Shown piece by piece: positions 17,451-30,341 of a DNA stretch of 64,000 nucleotides (within the stretch, counting starts at the first letter, position 1; the number at the start of each line of letters is the position of its first letter). The notes beneath the pieces are model-generated. The model was not told the origin of the DNA, searched no databases, and saw only the letters and a list, made by a program, of their open reading frames with translations. Origin of the DNA: Chiua virens (Eukaryota; Basidiomycota; Agaricomycetes; Boletales; Boletaceae); contig JAHNUO010000004.1 of assembly GCA_019787685.1 (NCBI GenBank), positions 1,798,001-1,862,000 on the forward strand, read 5' to 3'. The translations under genes were made by a program, and so were the position numbers.

Positions 17451-19947
17451 TTAGCCCTGAACAAGCTCTGAGTGATTTGGTGCCGAAGTCGGCAATGGAG
17501 GAGGAGACGCAGGCGGCGTGAAGAACCCGCCCGCGGTAATCCCCATTGCCTCCACCCCAGAGCCAGACGCTTTTCGTAACGTCCCTCGCCCGATAGATAT
17601 CGAACCTCGCCCAGTCCCAACGCCATTCCCGATCTTTTCAATGCTCAGCGTGGATCGTGCTCGACTACGCGTTGCGAAATTGGGATCATTAATGACGGAC
17701 CGTACGCCGACTGCGGGGCTGGGTGTCTTGCGCTGGCGAGGTTGGTACGGAAATGCGGGTGTGGCTGCACTTCCGGGGCATGAAGCCATCGCGGGGTTCA
17801 GTGTTCGGCCTTCCCTGTTCCACGAGGAACCAGCATTCCCCCCAGGACCGATTGGCATGACAAGCATAGCATCATCAATGCTGTCTTCATCATCGGCAGT
17901 GAGGGAGAGTGGTCGACGCGGCTTTGACATCGACGCCGAAGAGCCCGAAGACGAAGGTGGAGAAGGTGTTCGCGAAAAGCGTCTCAAGGATGATACAGGT
18001 TCAGAGCGATCCTGGATTTCATCGAATATTTCGTAGTATCGTTGGATACATAGTTTGATAACACCACCTATTGTGGTGTTCCCTTCAGTGGATAACCCAA
18101 ACGAGTTAGACAAGGCAGCCGCTAGAACTCGCGGAAGACGATAGTGGTGGCAAATCATTGCTCAACGAAGGGCCTCCGGGAACTATGCACATCATAACGT
18201 CTCGCATCGGATTTGAACTCTTGACGAGATTGGGACAGATAACAATAGCGAGGTTATGTGCATCCATGCGGTTGCTCGAAGAGTGCAACGATACTTCAGT
18301 GAAGAAGGTCTAGATGGACATGATGAGCAGAGTACCTCCGAGGAAAGTCGTTGGTCTTACGTAGAATATGACTAAGGAGCATATATACGCTTGGCATCAA
18401 CTGTGGAAGGAGGGTATCTCGGATGTATGTCACAGCGCCCATGTCAGATAGATCGTTTGAAATCGAAGGACATTGTCGAATAATAGGGTAGAGAGATTCG
18501 GGAAAGGGTGGGGTAGGAAGATCGCGCAGGTATTTCTTAATGAGGACAGAAGCAAGGTAGGGATCATCAAACGTCTCGAGAGACACCACCTGGCCTGCAA
18601 AGTCACGCTTGGCTCAAGGTAATAATTCCTAAAATAGACCATAGCATACCTCTGTCGTAAGCTTGTTGTACCTGCTTTAGCAGGGCAGAGTTTGGAGACC
18701 GCCTGAATAGCCCATCCTCCTTCATACCTGTGAAGTGGATTCTAAAAAATCGTGGTGTGATCAATACACACTGGACTCACCATGGCACCGGATGTACTGG
18801 ATCGAGTCTTTGATAACCCGAGGGATTCCACCTTTCTCGCCATCGTATCCCATCAGTTCTTCAAGCGGTACACCGAACACACTCGCGCGAATGGGTATAG
18901 GCATATTAATCTGTCTCTCACGCTTCATGTTCTCTCTAATGGCATATATAAGCCCTCAGAGGGAAGCATGAAATGTTACAGGACGTACTGATATACCGCC
19001 GGCGGAATGTCAATTTGTGCCAGGGGGATATGATGTGCAAGATCCGACAACGTGTCAATGTACACTATTTTGCGAAAGAATTTGGGACTGCGGGCAAGTT
19101 AAAAAAAGATTTAAACAACGCGTTCAAAGGCAGACCTTATGATGGCCCCGGCCAAAGAGAATAACACTGAAGAACCAGGTTAAGTCAATCATTACTGGAT
19201 AAAAACGGAAAAGCGCGCACTTTTTGAAAAGAAGGATGAATGTACAATATACTTTGTGTAGAATTAGACGTGAAAGTCGGAATGAAACATGCAGGGCTCA
19301 CTAGACGTTTCAGGTTTTTGCGGTATTTCCGACTGAGGCTACGATAAGCTTTCCACACCCAGTTCCAGCTGGGGGCGTGTGTGCCCCCACCAGCAAAGAA
19401 TGCTACAGTATAATCTGCCTCCACTGCCGAGTATAAGCAAGATACGTAAACGAATCGTCAGGAAACGCACCGTAGAGGTCAAGATATGATAGAATGCGAC
19501 TGAATGATTTGATATTGACATTTATTCCACTGTGACAACGAGAGAACGCACGATAAAAGAACATCATAAGAAACTTGACGGGGATCCGGAAGGGCTGCGG
19601 CGCTGATGATTACCCTGCAAGCACTCGTGAACAGGCAATTTGATGAAACTGGTGATCTTGGAGCTCACATAGGTCTTGTCCTATGAGGGAAGTTTGAATG
19701 AGAAAACGAGATACGGAACTCGGAAAACACGATGCTCACTCAAAGTCGACTCCGGCCTGAAATATGACCTTGTTCATGACTTCTTGGATTTTGGCATGCG
19801 CATCGGATTCGGCTGAAGTCGGATCCTGGAAACCACGCTTCCAAGGATGCTGAAAGGGTTTCCTGAGGTTTGCAACACCTAGGGGTAAACTTGGAGAAGA
19901 GGAGCAAGAGAGAGCGTTGCGAGTCTTTGTTTGAGGTTTGGGGGCAT
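17451..19947 (-). CDS. RhoGAP protein with Sec14/CRAL-TRIO-like N-terminus (Ecm25 type)
   Basis: The likely start is ATG 19947 (MPPNLKQRLATLSLAP), then SLPLGVANLRKPFQHPWKRG and IQEVMNKVIFQAGVDF. Sec14-like block: AYTVAFFAGGG-type sequence with THAPSWNWVWKAYRSLSRKY (about 19380). RhoGAP domain: GGIPRVIKDSIQYIRCHG, MKEDGLFRRSPNSALLKQVQ with the arginine finger context GLFRR, QVVSLETFDD, IKKYLRDLPTPPFPESLYP and the conserved MDAHNLAIVICPNLVKSSNP. The C-terminal tail is long, Ser/Pro/Arg-rich and presumably disordered, ending HSELVQG at 17451. Family role: GTPase activation of Rho/Cdc42-class proteins in polarity and wall growth. The N-terminal segment needs a one-base shift near 19900 to join the first two pieces, so the true start may differ. 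Confidence 0.8.
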
Positions 19948-21096
19948 GTTAGGAGATGAATACAAGGGAACTGGGGTCGACGAGGAGATGGTGAGGGCGC
20001 AGGACAACTTTTGGGATGGACGATGACGAGCAGGTCAAGACATGTGTTGTGAACTTGCAAATGGAACCCTAACAGCCTGCGAAAGAGAAGTCTTGTGTGT
20101 GTAATTGGAACGTGCCTGATCGAAACACCCACACAACTCAACACTCGTCCAGATGGTTGGTTGGCTTGACTACACACCAATAACAATACCACTACATACA
20201 CACTCTTCCCTTCGCGACGTTCAAGCACCCACAATTGTTCAGACCAACGACAATGACGGGGTCGAGCTTGCCTCGTGCAGGTCGTGCGGCGTTCAGACGC
20301 CACTCTCCTATACAGGGACAAAGGCACTAAAGTCCACGCAAGGCCGCAAACTGATTGGTTGCAAAGGAAGATCACGGTTCAGCGATTTCAAATTTTAGAG
20401 GACAATTCCAAGGGTCTAACTTCGAAAGCAGACAGAAAACAACTTCGCCACGTCAGTCGGGAGTGTTGGAGACAGCTTGGGCACCGCGTATTAGAGAGTG
20501 AGTTGGTGTGTACAGCCCCACCAGACTCGAAACAAGGGAGGTTTATTTTATACCCAGATCGTGGGATGATGAGTTTATGGTGACATGGCATAGTCTGAAG
20601 GTGAGGCCATTAAACTCCTTCCAGGAGCGGATGACTGCTTTCGGACGGGATAGAAGCGCTCTCTAGCCATTGAGATTCGATGAAATCAGGAAAAGTTATC
20701 AAGTCAGCCTATCTCGACATAAAATAGGTCATCTGAGACGGTTTACAGCATCCCGGGTCGGTATTGAGGGAGAGGCGCTGATCCGTGCGCAAGCGAGACC
20801 TGATATAGAATTCCAACTTGGTCAAATGTTCAAGTTTTCTTCGCAGTCGCCACCGGGAATCAACGTTTCAACATTCACATGCGTAGCGGACAAAACGAAA
20901 GCTGGTTGGTAGATGGTTCATTCCGGAGACGTAGAATACCCGTAACCCGGTGGAGCTATGGGCATGTTCGCAGCACGTGAGTCAGGTCAATAGACGTCGA
21001 AGCTGCAGGTGTTCTGACTCCCATGCATTGGTCAGTAAGTGTTGTAGGTATGTAATCCTCCCTATACTCGGCTGCAGTCCATCCTCTCCCCATGAG
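19948..21096. other. Divergent intergenic region upstream of ligase copy 1
   Basis: No gene is seen; a 211-codon - frame at 20375-19740 overlaps the RhoGAP N-terminus in another frame and is rejected. The stretch GCGCTGATCCGTGC at about 20777 recurs at about 24654 upstream of ligase copy 2, so part of the promoter region seems to have been duplicated with the gene. Confidence 0.4.
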
Positions 21097-21104
21097 TATA
21101 TAAA
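21097..21104 (+). promoter_or_regulatory. TATA box candidate of ligase copy 1
   Basis: TATATAAA 49 bases before the ATG at 21153, in a pyrimidine-rich leader. Spacing is plausible for a fungal core promoter. Confidence 0.5.
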
Positions 21105-21152
21105 TCCCTTCGAAATGTATCCGTTCTCCTTCCTCCCTCCCATCCCTTCATC

Positions 21153-23389
21153 ATGTATCACAAGTCCCTCTTTCCACCATTGCCCAAAGTACCTCCTCAG
21201 AACATCCACAACATCCTCCTCAATCGTCCTGAACAAGCCGATTGGCCGGATTATACATTACACATCGACGCACTTACAGGTGTCACTCGGTCATTCCGTC
21301 AGTTTCTAGAGACAGTTCGAGATGGTGCGACTGCTCTTGCTAGCGATGTCCAGTCTCGGCGGATTGGGTATTCGTCTCGGAAACGGTGAATTAGTCGGCG
21401 TACTAAGCGAGAATTCGATGGTACTCCTCTCATTTAGACGACATGGCCCATCTTGACGTCTCCTAGGACTACGTGGCTCTCCTTCACTCATTACTCGTCA
21501 CGACGGTCCCTTTTGTCATGTTTTCGGCGTATTCTACCCCTTTCGAGTTGCAGCATACTATTAAGCTCGCAGCGCCCACACGCTTGTTTGTTAGTCCAAT
21601 ACTCTTACCCCTGGCACTGACTTCGGGCCTCCCCGATGATCGGATATATATCTTAGAGGGTCATGTTCCGGGCCGGGTGAGCTATGGTGAACTCGTCGAA
21701 CGAGCACGAAAGAATGGATTGCCCCGATTACCGGTACAACCCGCCCAAAATGATACTCTCGCCTATTTAGTATTTTCCAGCGGGACGAGTGGACTTCCAA
21801 AAGGTGCGTCATTGCCGTTCAATGTCCCATCCAGCTAACTTGCATCATCCGTCTCCTAGCTGTCATGATATCGCATGGAAATCTTATCGAGTCCATCTCT
21901 CAGCTAACTGTGTTTAGCCAGGAATCGCTCAAAGTGCAAGGTGTACGTATTTCGGCCTTGGTTCAGCAGATTATTAATTGAAATGCGAACCCCCAAAGTC
22001 CCCTGTATGGAACGGTTTGGGAGGGATCAACGTGAACTTCCTCGTCCTGCCGATACATCATACATATGGCCTCCACATTGCTATATTCAGATCATTTATG
22101 TCGCAGGCAACAGTACTCCTCTTGTCCAAGTGGGATGCTGAAAAATATTTTGATTCTATCCCCAAGTAGGTATTTTTATTCAGATTTATCTCCACCCACT
22201 AACGTATCATCCCTGTTGTGCAGGTACCGTGTTACGAGCATGTATCTAGGTCCCATCCCTTGTCCACCAAATCGTTCATCATCCCAGGTTCCAACTGTTG
22301 ATTTTAGCACCATACAAACGATAAACTGTGGAGCTGCTTATCTTCCAGTCTCGCTGGCCGATAAATTACTTATACGTTTGCCCGGCGTGGAACGGATGAG
22401 CGGAGGTTGGTGAAATATGAACTTGCGTTCCCACTCCACTGCTTATTGTCCATTATACTAGGGTATGGAATGTCTGAATGTGTACGGATGCCAGGATTTC
22501 CCCTCGTTCATGAAAAATTCTGATCGTCGCCTCTTCAGACGCTTACAGCATCCATGCGGCCGGTCCCAGGGATGCTCGGAGGACGCATCAAGCACGTCCC
22601 CGGGTCCGTCGGTGTACTCTTGCCTGGGGTCGAAGCCCGCATTGTACGTGAAGATGGTGAATTGGCTGCCTTGAATGAACCTGGAGAGTTACATATCCGT
22701 ACTGGCTGTGTTGCACTCGGGTATTGGAATAACCAAAAGGCGACCGATGAAACCTTCAAGGACGGCTGGCTCCGTACAGGCGATCGGATGCGTATAGATG
22801 CAGACGGCGCTGTCTAGTAAGTCTCCTTCACGAGCATGTTATGGATTTCAGTTTCACGGGCTAATACCCGACTTTAGCTTTGAAGATCGAGCCAAGGTAA
22901 GCAGAACCAAAGATCATGAGGATCTTTTGGCAACGATCCTAAGATCTCGGCGTTAGGACACACTCAAAATATCCGGGATGCAAGTGTCCCCGATGGAAAT
23001 CGAAGACACGTTGCTCATGCAGCCCGACAACCTGATCATTGACGTGACCGTCGCCGGTGTGAGTGGCGGACGTACGTCGGACGAGCGTCTTCCCCGAGCA
23101 TGGGTCGTCTTATCGCCTGCTGGCGAGGCCCTGAATGCAACGGAGGTCGTCGCGCGACTCGAGGCGTGGGTGCGGGAGACGCTGAGTCGGTACAAGTGGC
23201 TGAGGGGCGGTATTGCCGTTGTCAACCAGGTCCGTTTCCGCCTCGATCGTTCCCAGCACATGAGTCTGATGGACTGACCTTGTTACTGATTAGATACCCA
23301 AATCACCTACGGGCAAGGTGTTGCGTCGAGTATTGGTGGACGAGTACGAGACCAATTCGGAGTCTCGGAAACGCTCTGCAAAGTTGTAA
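21153..23389 (+). pseudogene. AMP-forming acyl-CoA synthetase/ligase, tandem copy 1, with frame breaks
   Basis: ANL-superfamily enzyme, about 7-8 exons. It starts MYHKSLFPPLPKVPPQNIHN, then has the P-loop LAYLVFSSGTSGLPKG (about 21770), VMISHGNLIESI, FLVLPIHHTYGLHIAIFRSF, INCGAAYLPVSLA, GYGMSEC, LGYWNNQKAT, the hinge WLRTGDRMRIDADG, YFEDRAK, LKISGMQVSPMEIED and the C-terminal catalytic-Lys motif IPKSPTGKVLRRVLVDEY, with stop TAA at 23387-23389. Family: carboxylate plus ATP and CoA to acyl-CoA (4-coumarate-CoA ligase-like); substrate unknown. Compared with copy 2, one extra base near 21347 breaks the first exon, and a +1/-1 pair (about 22252 and 22297) scrambles the stretch after RVTSMYLG. It is therefore likely inactive as written. 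The rest of the reading frame and its splice sites are kept. Confidence 0.8.
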
Positions 23390-24889
23390 TTTGCGGTCTA
23401 CAACCTTCTCTTCACAGACGCTTTAAGTTACTAACGAGTGTCATGATGGAATACATTATATATTGCGTGAAGCACTACCCAGCCTTTTCATGTACTAGAA
23501 TTTGTATGCACTTCAACGTGAATTGACGGGGCACTTCTGCTGAGTCACTTTCGACTCATTTAGCAACCGTCCTGGGGATCAGATCATAAATACTTGGTAA
23601 CTTACATGGGCGTGGATCTGACGTAGATGACAAGATATATAGCAAGATAGTAAAACCCAATTTATTATTTTAACCGCAGCAAACCTACAGAATAAGAATA
23701 TCGCAATGGGCCTATATAATCATGATCTAGACAGAGTCCGGACTCCGAATCATTCCGGGACGGATATGAATGAAGATATCCGGCTTCGATCCCAGACCAT
23801 TGACCTCGAACGGAAGAAAAGGAACGTAATCAGCTTTTCAGATCTCAGGCCTCAGGCAGGGTTGAAAGTAGATCCACGGTGCGTGAGTCGCCGCCAACAA
23901 ATTTGGAACATTGACGAGAATTACTGTTACGAAACCGGGAGAGAATATCCTGGGAGCGGCTCCGGTATGCAATGGAGATGGATTGATTAGATCGAATTTC
24001 ACATGCCAGGGTGTTTTGAGGAACGATTAATGATACCTTGCCAATTAGTGCGCATGAGACTGAATATAGGGAAACCTAGCTTGAATTTGAAGTGTTATAT
24101 GCAGTGGCCACATCGTCACTGCCTACTTGCTCGTCTTCGGGTCATAATGTACCCCGATCGATTGGGTTAGCAGACTGGCAAGATCGCACATTTCTAGGCT
24201 GCGCTTTTTTTACGTCACGGTGTGCCATCAGTTCATACAGCTGTGCAGAGTCCAGACGCCGAGGGCAAAATGCCCGGGATCGAGGATCCAGGCCACACCT
24301 GGATTGGATCGGTCCCGACAATGCTGGAGGCTGTTTTTTTTTTATCCAACCCAAACGGTGGATCTTCCAGTCGACGCTGCGGATAACATGGGAGATAAAC
24401 GTTGCCTGTGGGATTGATCAACTACGTATTCCGGTAACTTTTTAAAAAGGTAACACCGGCTAATGGTTACCGCGGGAACACTCATCCATCACCGAACGGA
24501 CCACGTCGACGGCCTGGTCTACTCGGAGGTAATGTATCGCAACCTACCTAATGCATGCTATGCGGCCGCAGCATGACGGCTTGACATGCAACAGCTGGCA
24601 GTTGAGATGATGGTACAGTACTTCAAGCAGGAATGGCCTCGGGATACAGGGTAAGCGCTGATCCGTGCTTGCAAGCGGGGTAACTGATACTCGTGTTTTG
24701 GACCCTGAAACATTGACATTGACAAAGTGGGCCTAAGCCAGACTTGGTCATCGGCTGTCAGCATCAGCATTGTTGCGTTGTGCAGGTTGGGTACCGGTGA
24801 GTCTCCCTCGTCCCCGGAACCTCCAGTACCCGGTTCACACCAGCTGATACTTTGGCGACGGCTGCACTCCTAGCCTATCTGCATTTCGA
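23390..24889. other. Spacer between the two ligase copies
   Basis: No gene is supported. A 94-codon + frame at 23706-23990 is charged and featureless. The right part contains the duplicated promoter stretch near 24654. Confidence 0.45.
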
Positions 24890-24897
24890 CATAAAAG
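24890..24897 (+). promoter_or_regulatory. TATA-like element of ligase copy 2
   Basis: CATAAAAG 49 bases upstream of the ATG at 24946, at the same spacing as the TATA box of copy 1. Confidence 0.4.
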
Positions 24898-24945
24898 GCT
24901 GCACAATGTATACCACAGTTTCCATCACCTACCCCTCCTCGCACC

Positions 24946-27318
24946 ATGTACTACAAGTCCCTCTTCCCGTCCTCACCTTCGATCCCCCCACAAAACGTCC
25001 ACAATGTTCTTCTCGATCGTCCTGAACAAATTGACTGGCCAGATTACCCACTGTATATAAATGCACTTACGGGTGTCACGCGGTCATTCCGACAGTTTCG
25101 AGAGATGGTCCGGGATGGTGCAACTGCGCTTGCTAGCGATGTTAATCTCGGTGGACTGGGAATCCGTCCCGGAAACAATGAACTAATTGGCGTACTCAGC
25201 GAAAATTCAATAGTACGTTTCTTTCTCTTTCAGTCACCAATGACCATGACACACGCTGACGTTGCTCGAAAAACAGGATTGCATGGCCCTGATACACTCG
25301 CTGCTCGTGATGACAGTTCCGTTTGCCATGTTCTCGTCCTATGCTACCCCTTTCGAGCTTCAGCACACTGTCAAGCTTGCAGGGCCCACACGCTTGTTTG
25401 TGAGCCCGAAACTGCTGCCCTTGGCACTTACTTCGGGACTTCCCGATGACCGCATATATGTCCTGGAGGGACACGTACCGGGTCGTGTGACGTATGGCGA
25501 ACTCGTTGAACTGGCACGAAGAAGTGGGCTGCCCCGGTTACCGGTACAGCCCGCCCAAAGTGATACCCTCGCTTACCTGATATTCTCCAGTGGAACGAGT
25601 GGACTACCAAAGGGTATGTCATTTCCGCGTATTATATAAACACACGCATCAAATCGCTAGCGAGTGCTTACTTGAATCTTTGATTCCACAGCCGTCATGA
25701 TTTCGCACGGAAACCTCATCGACTCTGTCGGTCAGATGTTTGTATATTCCCAAGAAGCACTGAAGGTTCTTAATGGCGTATGTCCTTCTTGCTTCTTGAT
25801 AATCTGTTTGTTTAATGCGCACCCGAAAAGACTCCTGTTTGGAACGGTCCAGGAGGGACCAACGTGACTTTCAGTGTCTTGCCAATACATCACACATTCG
25901 GTCTCCAGATGACCGCATTTAGATGCTTCGTTTCGCCAACAACGTTCCTCATCCTGCCCAAGTGGAATCCTGATGCCTTTTTCGATTCCATTCCCAAGTA
26001 AGTCTCACCCTTCACATATCTCACTTTCCGTGCTGATGTGACCATCGAGGTACCGTGTTACGAGCATGTTCCTAGTCCCATCCCTCGTCCACCAAATCGT
26101 GCATCATCCCAAGTTTTCAACCGCTGATCTTCGTACCGTGCAATCCGTACATTGTGGAGCTGCCCATCTTCCTGTCTCCCTCGCCGGAAAATTACGTGCA
26201 CGTTTACCCGGCGTGGAGCGGGTTGGCGAAGGTGTGTAGTATGATTATTGCGTACTTCACTCACGGACTGATTAACGTCACTTTAGGATATGGCATGTCA
26301 GAATGTGTAAGGATATCATGATCGATTTTCGCGTTCATGCAAAAATCTCACCATCCCCTCTTCAGACGTATACGGTCTCCGCACAGCCAGCCCCTGGAAT
26401 GCTCGGCGGTCGTGCCAAACCCGTGCCTGGGTCTGTCGGTATACTCTTGCCTGGCATCGAAGCCCGCATCATTCGCGAAGATGGTCGATTGGCTGACTTG
26501 AACGAGCCTGGCGAGTTGTACATCCGTTCTAAATCTATCGCACTTGGATATTGGAAGAACCAAAAAGCCACCAATGAGACATTCAAGGATGGGTGGCTTC
26601 GTACGGGCGATCGGATGCGCATAGACGCCGATGGCGTTCTCTAGTACGTCTTTTCCATGGCCACGGTTGTAGAATCGGATCCTTACGGGCTGCCCACCTC
26701 GTCTTAGCTTTGAAGATCGCGCCAAGGTGAGCAACAATAAAATCGATGGCGAAGCAACCGTCCTCATTTTTTGCCGACAGGACACGCTTAAAATTTCCGG
26801 GATGCAAGTGTCCCCGATGGAGATTGAAGAAATCCTGCTTAAACATCCACAAAATCTGATTATCGATGTGACCTGTTGCGGGCGTCAGCGGTGGCCGGAC
26901 GGCAGATGAGCGTGTCCCTAGGGCATGGATCGTCTTATCACCTGCTGGGAGGGTTCTTGGTGGCCAACGAGGCCGCTGCGCGACTCGACGCGTGGGTGCG
27001 GGAGAGGTTGAGTCGGTACAAGTGGCTGAGGGGTGGTATTGCCGTTGTCAACCAGGTTCGTCCGCCCTCTTTGACCTTTCGCCGGGTCTGACTGACGTCG
27101 TTCACGTGGATTAGATACCCAAATCACCTACGGGCAAGGTGTTGCGTCGGGTGTTGGTGGATCAACATGAAGCTTGTCTACGGACGCGTATGGCTCAACT
27201 TGTGAACGTGATGGATATGCCAGCACTCGAGAAAATGAGCGTCAAGACGGCGCCTCCATTGGACTTGATGAACGGTGGATGGCCAGTCCTCTTGATATTG
27301 TGCGCATCAAGACTTTGA
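24946..27318 (+). pseudogene. AMP-forming acyl-CoA synthetase/ligase, tandem copy 2, with frame breaks near the C-terminus
   Basis: Paralogue of the gene ending at 23389, with the same exon layout. It starts MYYKSLFPSSPSIPPQNVHN; the first exon is in frame (DVNLGGLGIRPGNNELIGVL). Motifs: LAYLIFSSGTSGLPKG (about 25580), VMISHGNLIDSV, FSVLPIHHTFGLQMTAFRCF, VTSMFLVPSLVHQIVHHPKF, GYGMSEC, LGYWKNQKAT, WLRTGDRMRIDADG, YFEDRAK, ISGMQVSPMEIEE and IPKSPTGKVLRRVLVDQHEA. Against copy 1 there is one extra base near 26871 (after LIIDVT) and another near 26945, so the C-terminal subdomain is out of frame until both are corrected. The tail after the catalytic-Lys motif is longer than in copy 1 (stop TGA 27316-27318). 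Convergent with GUT2. Confidence 0.8.
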
Positions 27319-27586
27319 AGCGATAGAGCAGCACGAAGAAGTAAATTATATTGTAATATCTAACTGGATAACCATTCAAGCTTGATTTAAACGAGTAGAA
27401 CGATACCTGAATATTTGATGATACCCAAGTCCCCATCAAAGTCGAGAGGAGAACAGAGACAGAACAAAACCTCTACATAGATATAAGAATAACCATGACC
27501 GCAGAAAAGATTCAGCCATTACGACACTAAACTGCACAAAGAAAAGGAACGATACCCAAGGAAATGAACATTCTCTATATCTATGC

Positions 27587-30341
27587 CTACACGCCACCTC
27601 CACTCTTTTCCACTGGAATCCGTTTCCGCTCCTTTTTCGCCACCTTGGCGGCGCTCATCATCGACACGTCCTTGAGATTTCCACATATCTGAGAACAGTA
27701 TTCGTCAGTCAACGTTAGCCAATGGCGGTGTGACGACCCACCTCGACAAACTCGTCAAAGTCCACGTCCGTCCACCCATCAAGGCCTTCTTGCCCAAACA
27801 CATATCGGTAATCCGAATCCCTAAACCCTTCGTACCCAGCTCCCGGCCAGTCGTACGCGAACGTCTTTAGCATAGGCTGGATCCCAGTCCTGTTTAACCG
27901 CAGCTGTGGCTGGGGTGGTACCAGGGTATCAGTCAATGAGGTATCCGACGAGGACGACGAGGACGAGGAAGCGGGCGTGACGATGGTAGCATGTCGGTTA
28001 AACAATTCCCTCAGGGCGTCAACTTCGCCCGCTTCAAACTTGGCACGGCTATACCAAGGTTTGAACGAAGACGCGGTCGGCCGAGTAAACGTGGTCATAG
28101 ACCCCGCGGCGGATGGAACAGATACCCCGATCAATCCTGTCAAATGCCAGAAGCCACCCTCGAACCACGTCAGCCACGACCATAGATTGTTTACGCCTCC
28201 CGTGGCGTTGCTCACGTTCGCGACGGTAGTGACGCTCGGCGCGAGTCCCATGCTCCCTAGAAACTGTACGCCACGCGCGTATTCTTGTCTCTGACGCGCG
28301 CGACTCCAGCGGAGCTCTTCGCTCATGATCTCGATGACGCGCGGGAGAGCGGTGAGGGCTGCTTGGGCATCGACAAATGCGAGTCGGGTGCGTCGCGCGA
28401 GGACGTCGATGGCAGTACAGGCATATTCGTGACGCGTCGCGTAGAAAACTTCTGCCTCGACGTAAGGGTGAGTTGGCGATAGTCGAACGTCATTCACGGG
28501 CCATTGGTCACCCGTGGGCTCGGCCAGCGCACATACCGTCCAAGCGCGATCACCATAGTTTTCCGAGAGCTGTTTCGCTACGTCCGTATCCAGGCCAAAC
28601 TGGGAAAAAGACGTCAGTGGTACTGACAGATTAATGGGCGCACGGTCACACGTACTCTTTGAACGAGCCCGATAAACATGTTACGACTCCATCCGTCGCT
28701 TCCGACGAGTCTCAGTTCCGCTGTTCGGCATCCCCCTTGTGCCTTGTCTTGTAGCCCATACACCTCCGCGGCTTTGTCGACCGTCTCCTCGGCCATCGCC
28801 CTGTACGTCGTCCATTTTCCTCCCGCGATCGTAATCAACCCAGAGGGCTCCGCCCTCACCAAATGATTTCTCACCAACCCCTCTGTCCCACCTTCACTCC
28901 CAGCCGAAATGAGTGGTCGTAAACCTGACCATGCGCTGAGCACGTCCCCCCGACGGACCTTGATATCTTTGCTGAGGTATCCCCGCACCTCGTCGATAAC
29001 CCACCGCACATCTTCTTCGGTGGGTGTTACCTCCTCGCCTTGTGCATTCACTTTGGTAGGTGTATCAGTGGTGCCGGCGACGACCCCGCCTTCCCAGGGG
29101 AGAAAGAAGATGACCCGACCATCCGACGTGGCAGGGTCGAGAAGACCCATGCGTGCTGGGGCATAGTAGGCAGGAAGCGTGATATGGACACCCGAGGAGG
29201 GTCGAACGATGGGTTTATGCGAAGGATTATCAAGCATGAGCAGTGAGTCTGTGTATGGGCCGGTCGCGTTGATGACGCCCTGTCGAGATGTGAGACGCGA
29301 GAACTTGAGACGCGCTAGGAGCTCACCTTGGTACGGACGTTGAATTTCCGTCCGGTAAGCTCGTCTTTGACCTGGGCCCCAATAAGCCTTCCTTGAGTGT
29401 CCTTATGGAGCTCGGTGACGCCGCAATAGTTGGCGACCGTCGCACCCAGCTTGACGGCGGTCATAATCAACGCGATATTCATACGTGAATCATTGTGTTG
29501 TCCTAAACTGTGATGAGCTGTCGAATGCATGCGACGAGCAGGAACGCACCATCATAATATACAACAGCTCCAACGAGACCATCACTCTTAAGCATGGGGA
29601 ACATCTCCAGTGCCTTGCCCTTTGACATGAGATACGAAGTCTCCATGTTCTCCTTTCCAGCCAATAAATCGTACATCTTGCACCCCGCATAATAATAAGG
29701 GACTTGCCAATACCTGAAAAGATCCGTCGGTACGAGACGTATGTCAAAAAGAGAAATCGAGGGCATACTTGTACAAGGGAAGCATGATCGGAAGCATATG
29801 TGACAGATACGGTGCAGTCTGCAGGAATATCTTCCTCTCATGCAACGCCTCTCGCACGAGCTTGTATTGTTCGTAATCCAGCTCCATCACTGCTTTCTGG
29901 AGATAGCGTACACCACCATGAACGAGCTTGGTCGACTTGGACGATGTTCCTTTTTCACACTTCATCAGTAAACACACGCACAACGCGATGGATGGACATA
30001 CCTGAACTGAAATCGCTTCGCTCCACTAACGCGACTTTGAGTCCCCGGCTAGCCGCATCGACAGCGACACCCGCACCCGTTGCCCCACCTCCGACGATCA
30101 ACAGGTCAAACATCACATCATCGTCCTCGCCTTCCTGCGCACTGCGTTGCAGCGCATCCAACATTGCTTGCCGAGACGGTGGTGTCCATGGCGGCGGGGG
30201 ACGCCTCGTCTCCCGTGTCGACGCGGGGTAGGCAGGTCCCGAATTGAGGTAAAAGTATCCGCTTCCGGCGAGACCAAAGGTGGAGGCAGTGGCGAGCGCG
30301 AGCGTCCGTCGGGAGAATAAGAATCTGCGGACTGTAGCCAT
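27587..30341 (-). CDS. GUT2: Mitochondrial FAD-dependent glycerol-3-phosphate dehydrogenase
   Basis: The ORF is intact across about seven exons. It starts [20 protein letters not shown], an Arg-rich presequence followed by a hydrophobic stretch, consistent with inner-membrane targeting. FAD Rossmann motif [19 protein letters not shown] (residues 82-100), then [106 protein letters not shown], the [14 protein letters not shown] block and [20 protein letters not shown]. The C-terminal domain has [20 protein letters not shown]. It oxidises sn-glycerol 3-phosphate to DHAP, passing electrons to ubiquinone. A run of eight serines then acidic residues (about 27935-27975) is a low-complexity insertion before the final domain. 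The last exon starts after an ATCTGAG-type acceptor and ends SGGGV. Confidence 0.95.

Noticed and set aside
19740..20375. 211-codon - strand frame
   Set aside because: It overlaps the RhoGAP N-terminal coding sequence in a different frame, is Arg/Cys-rich and has no motif.
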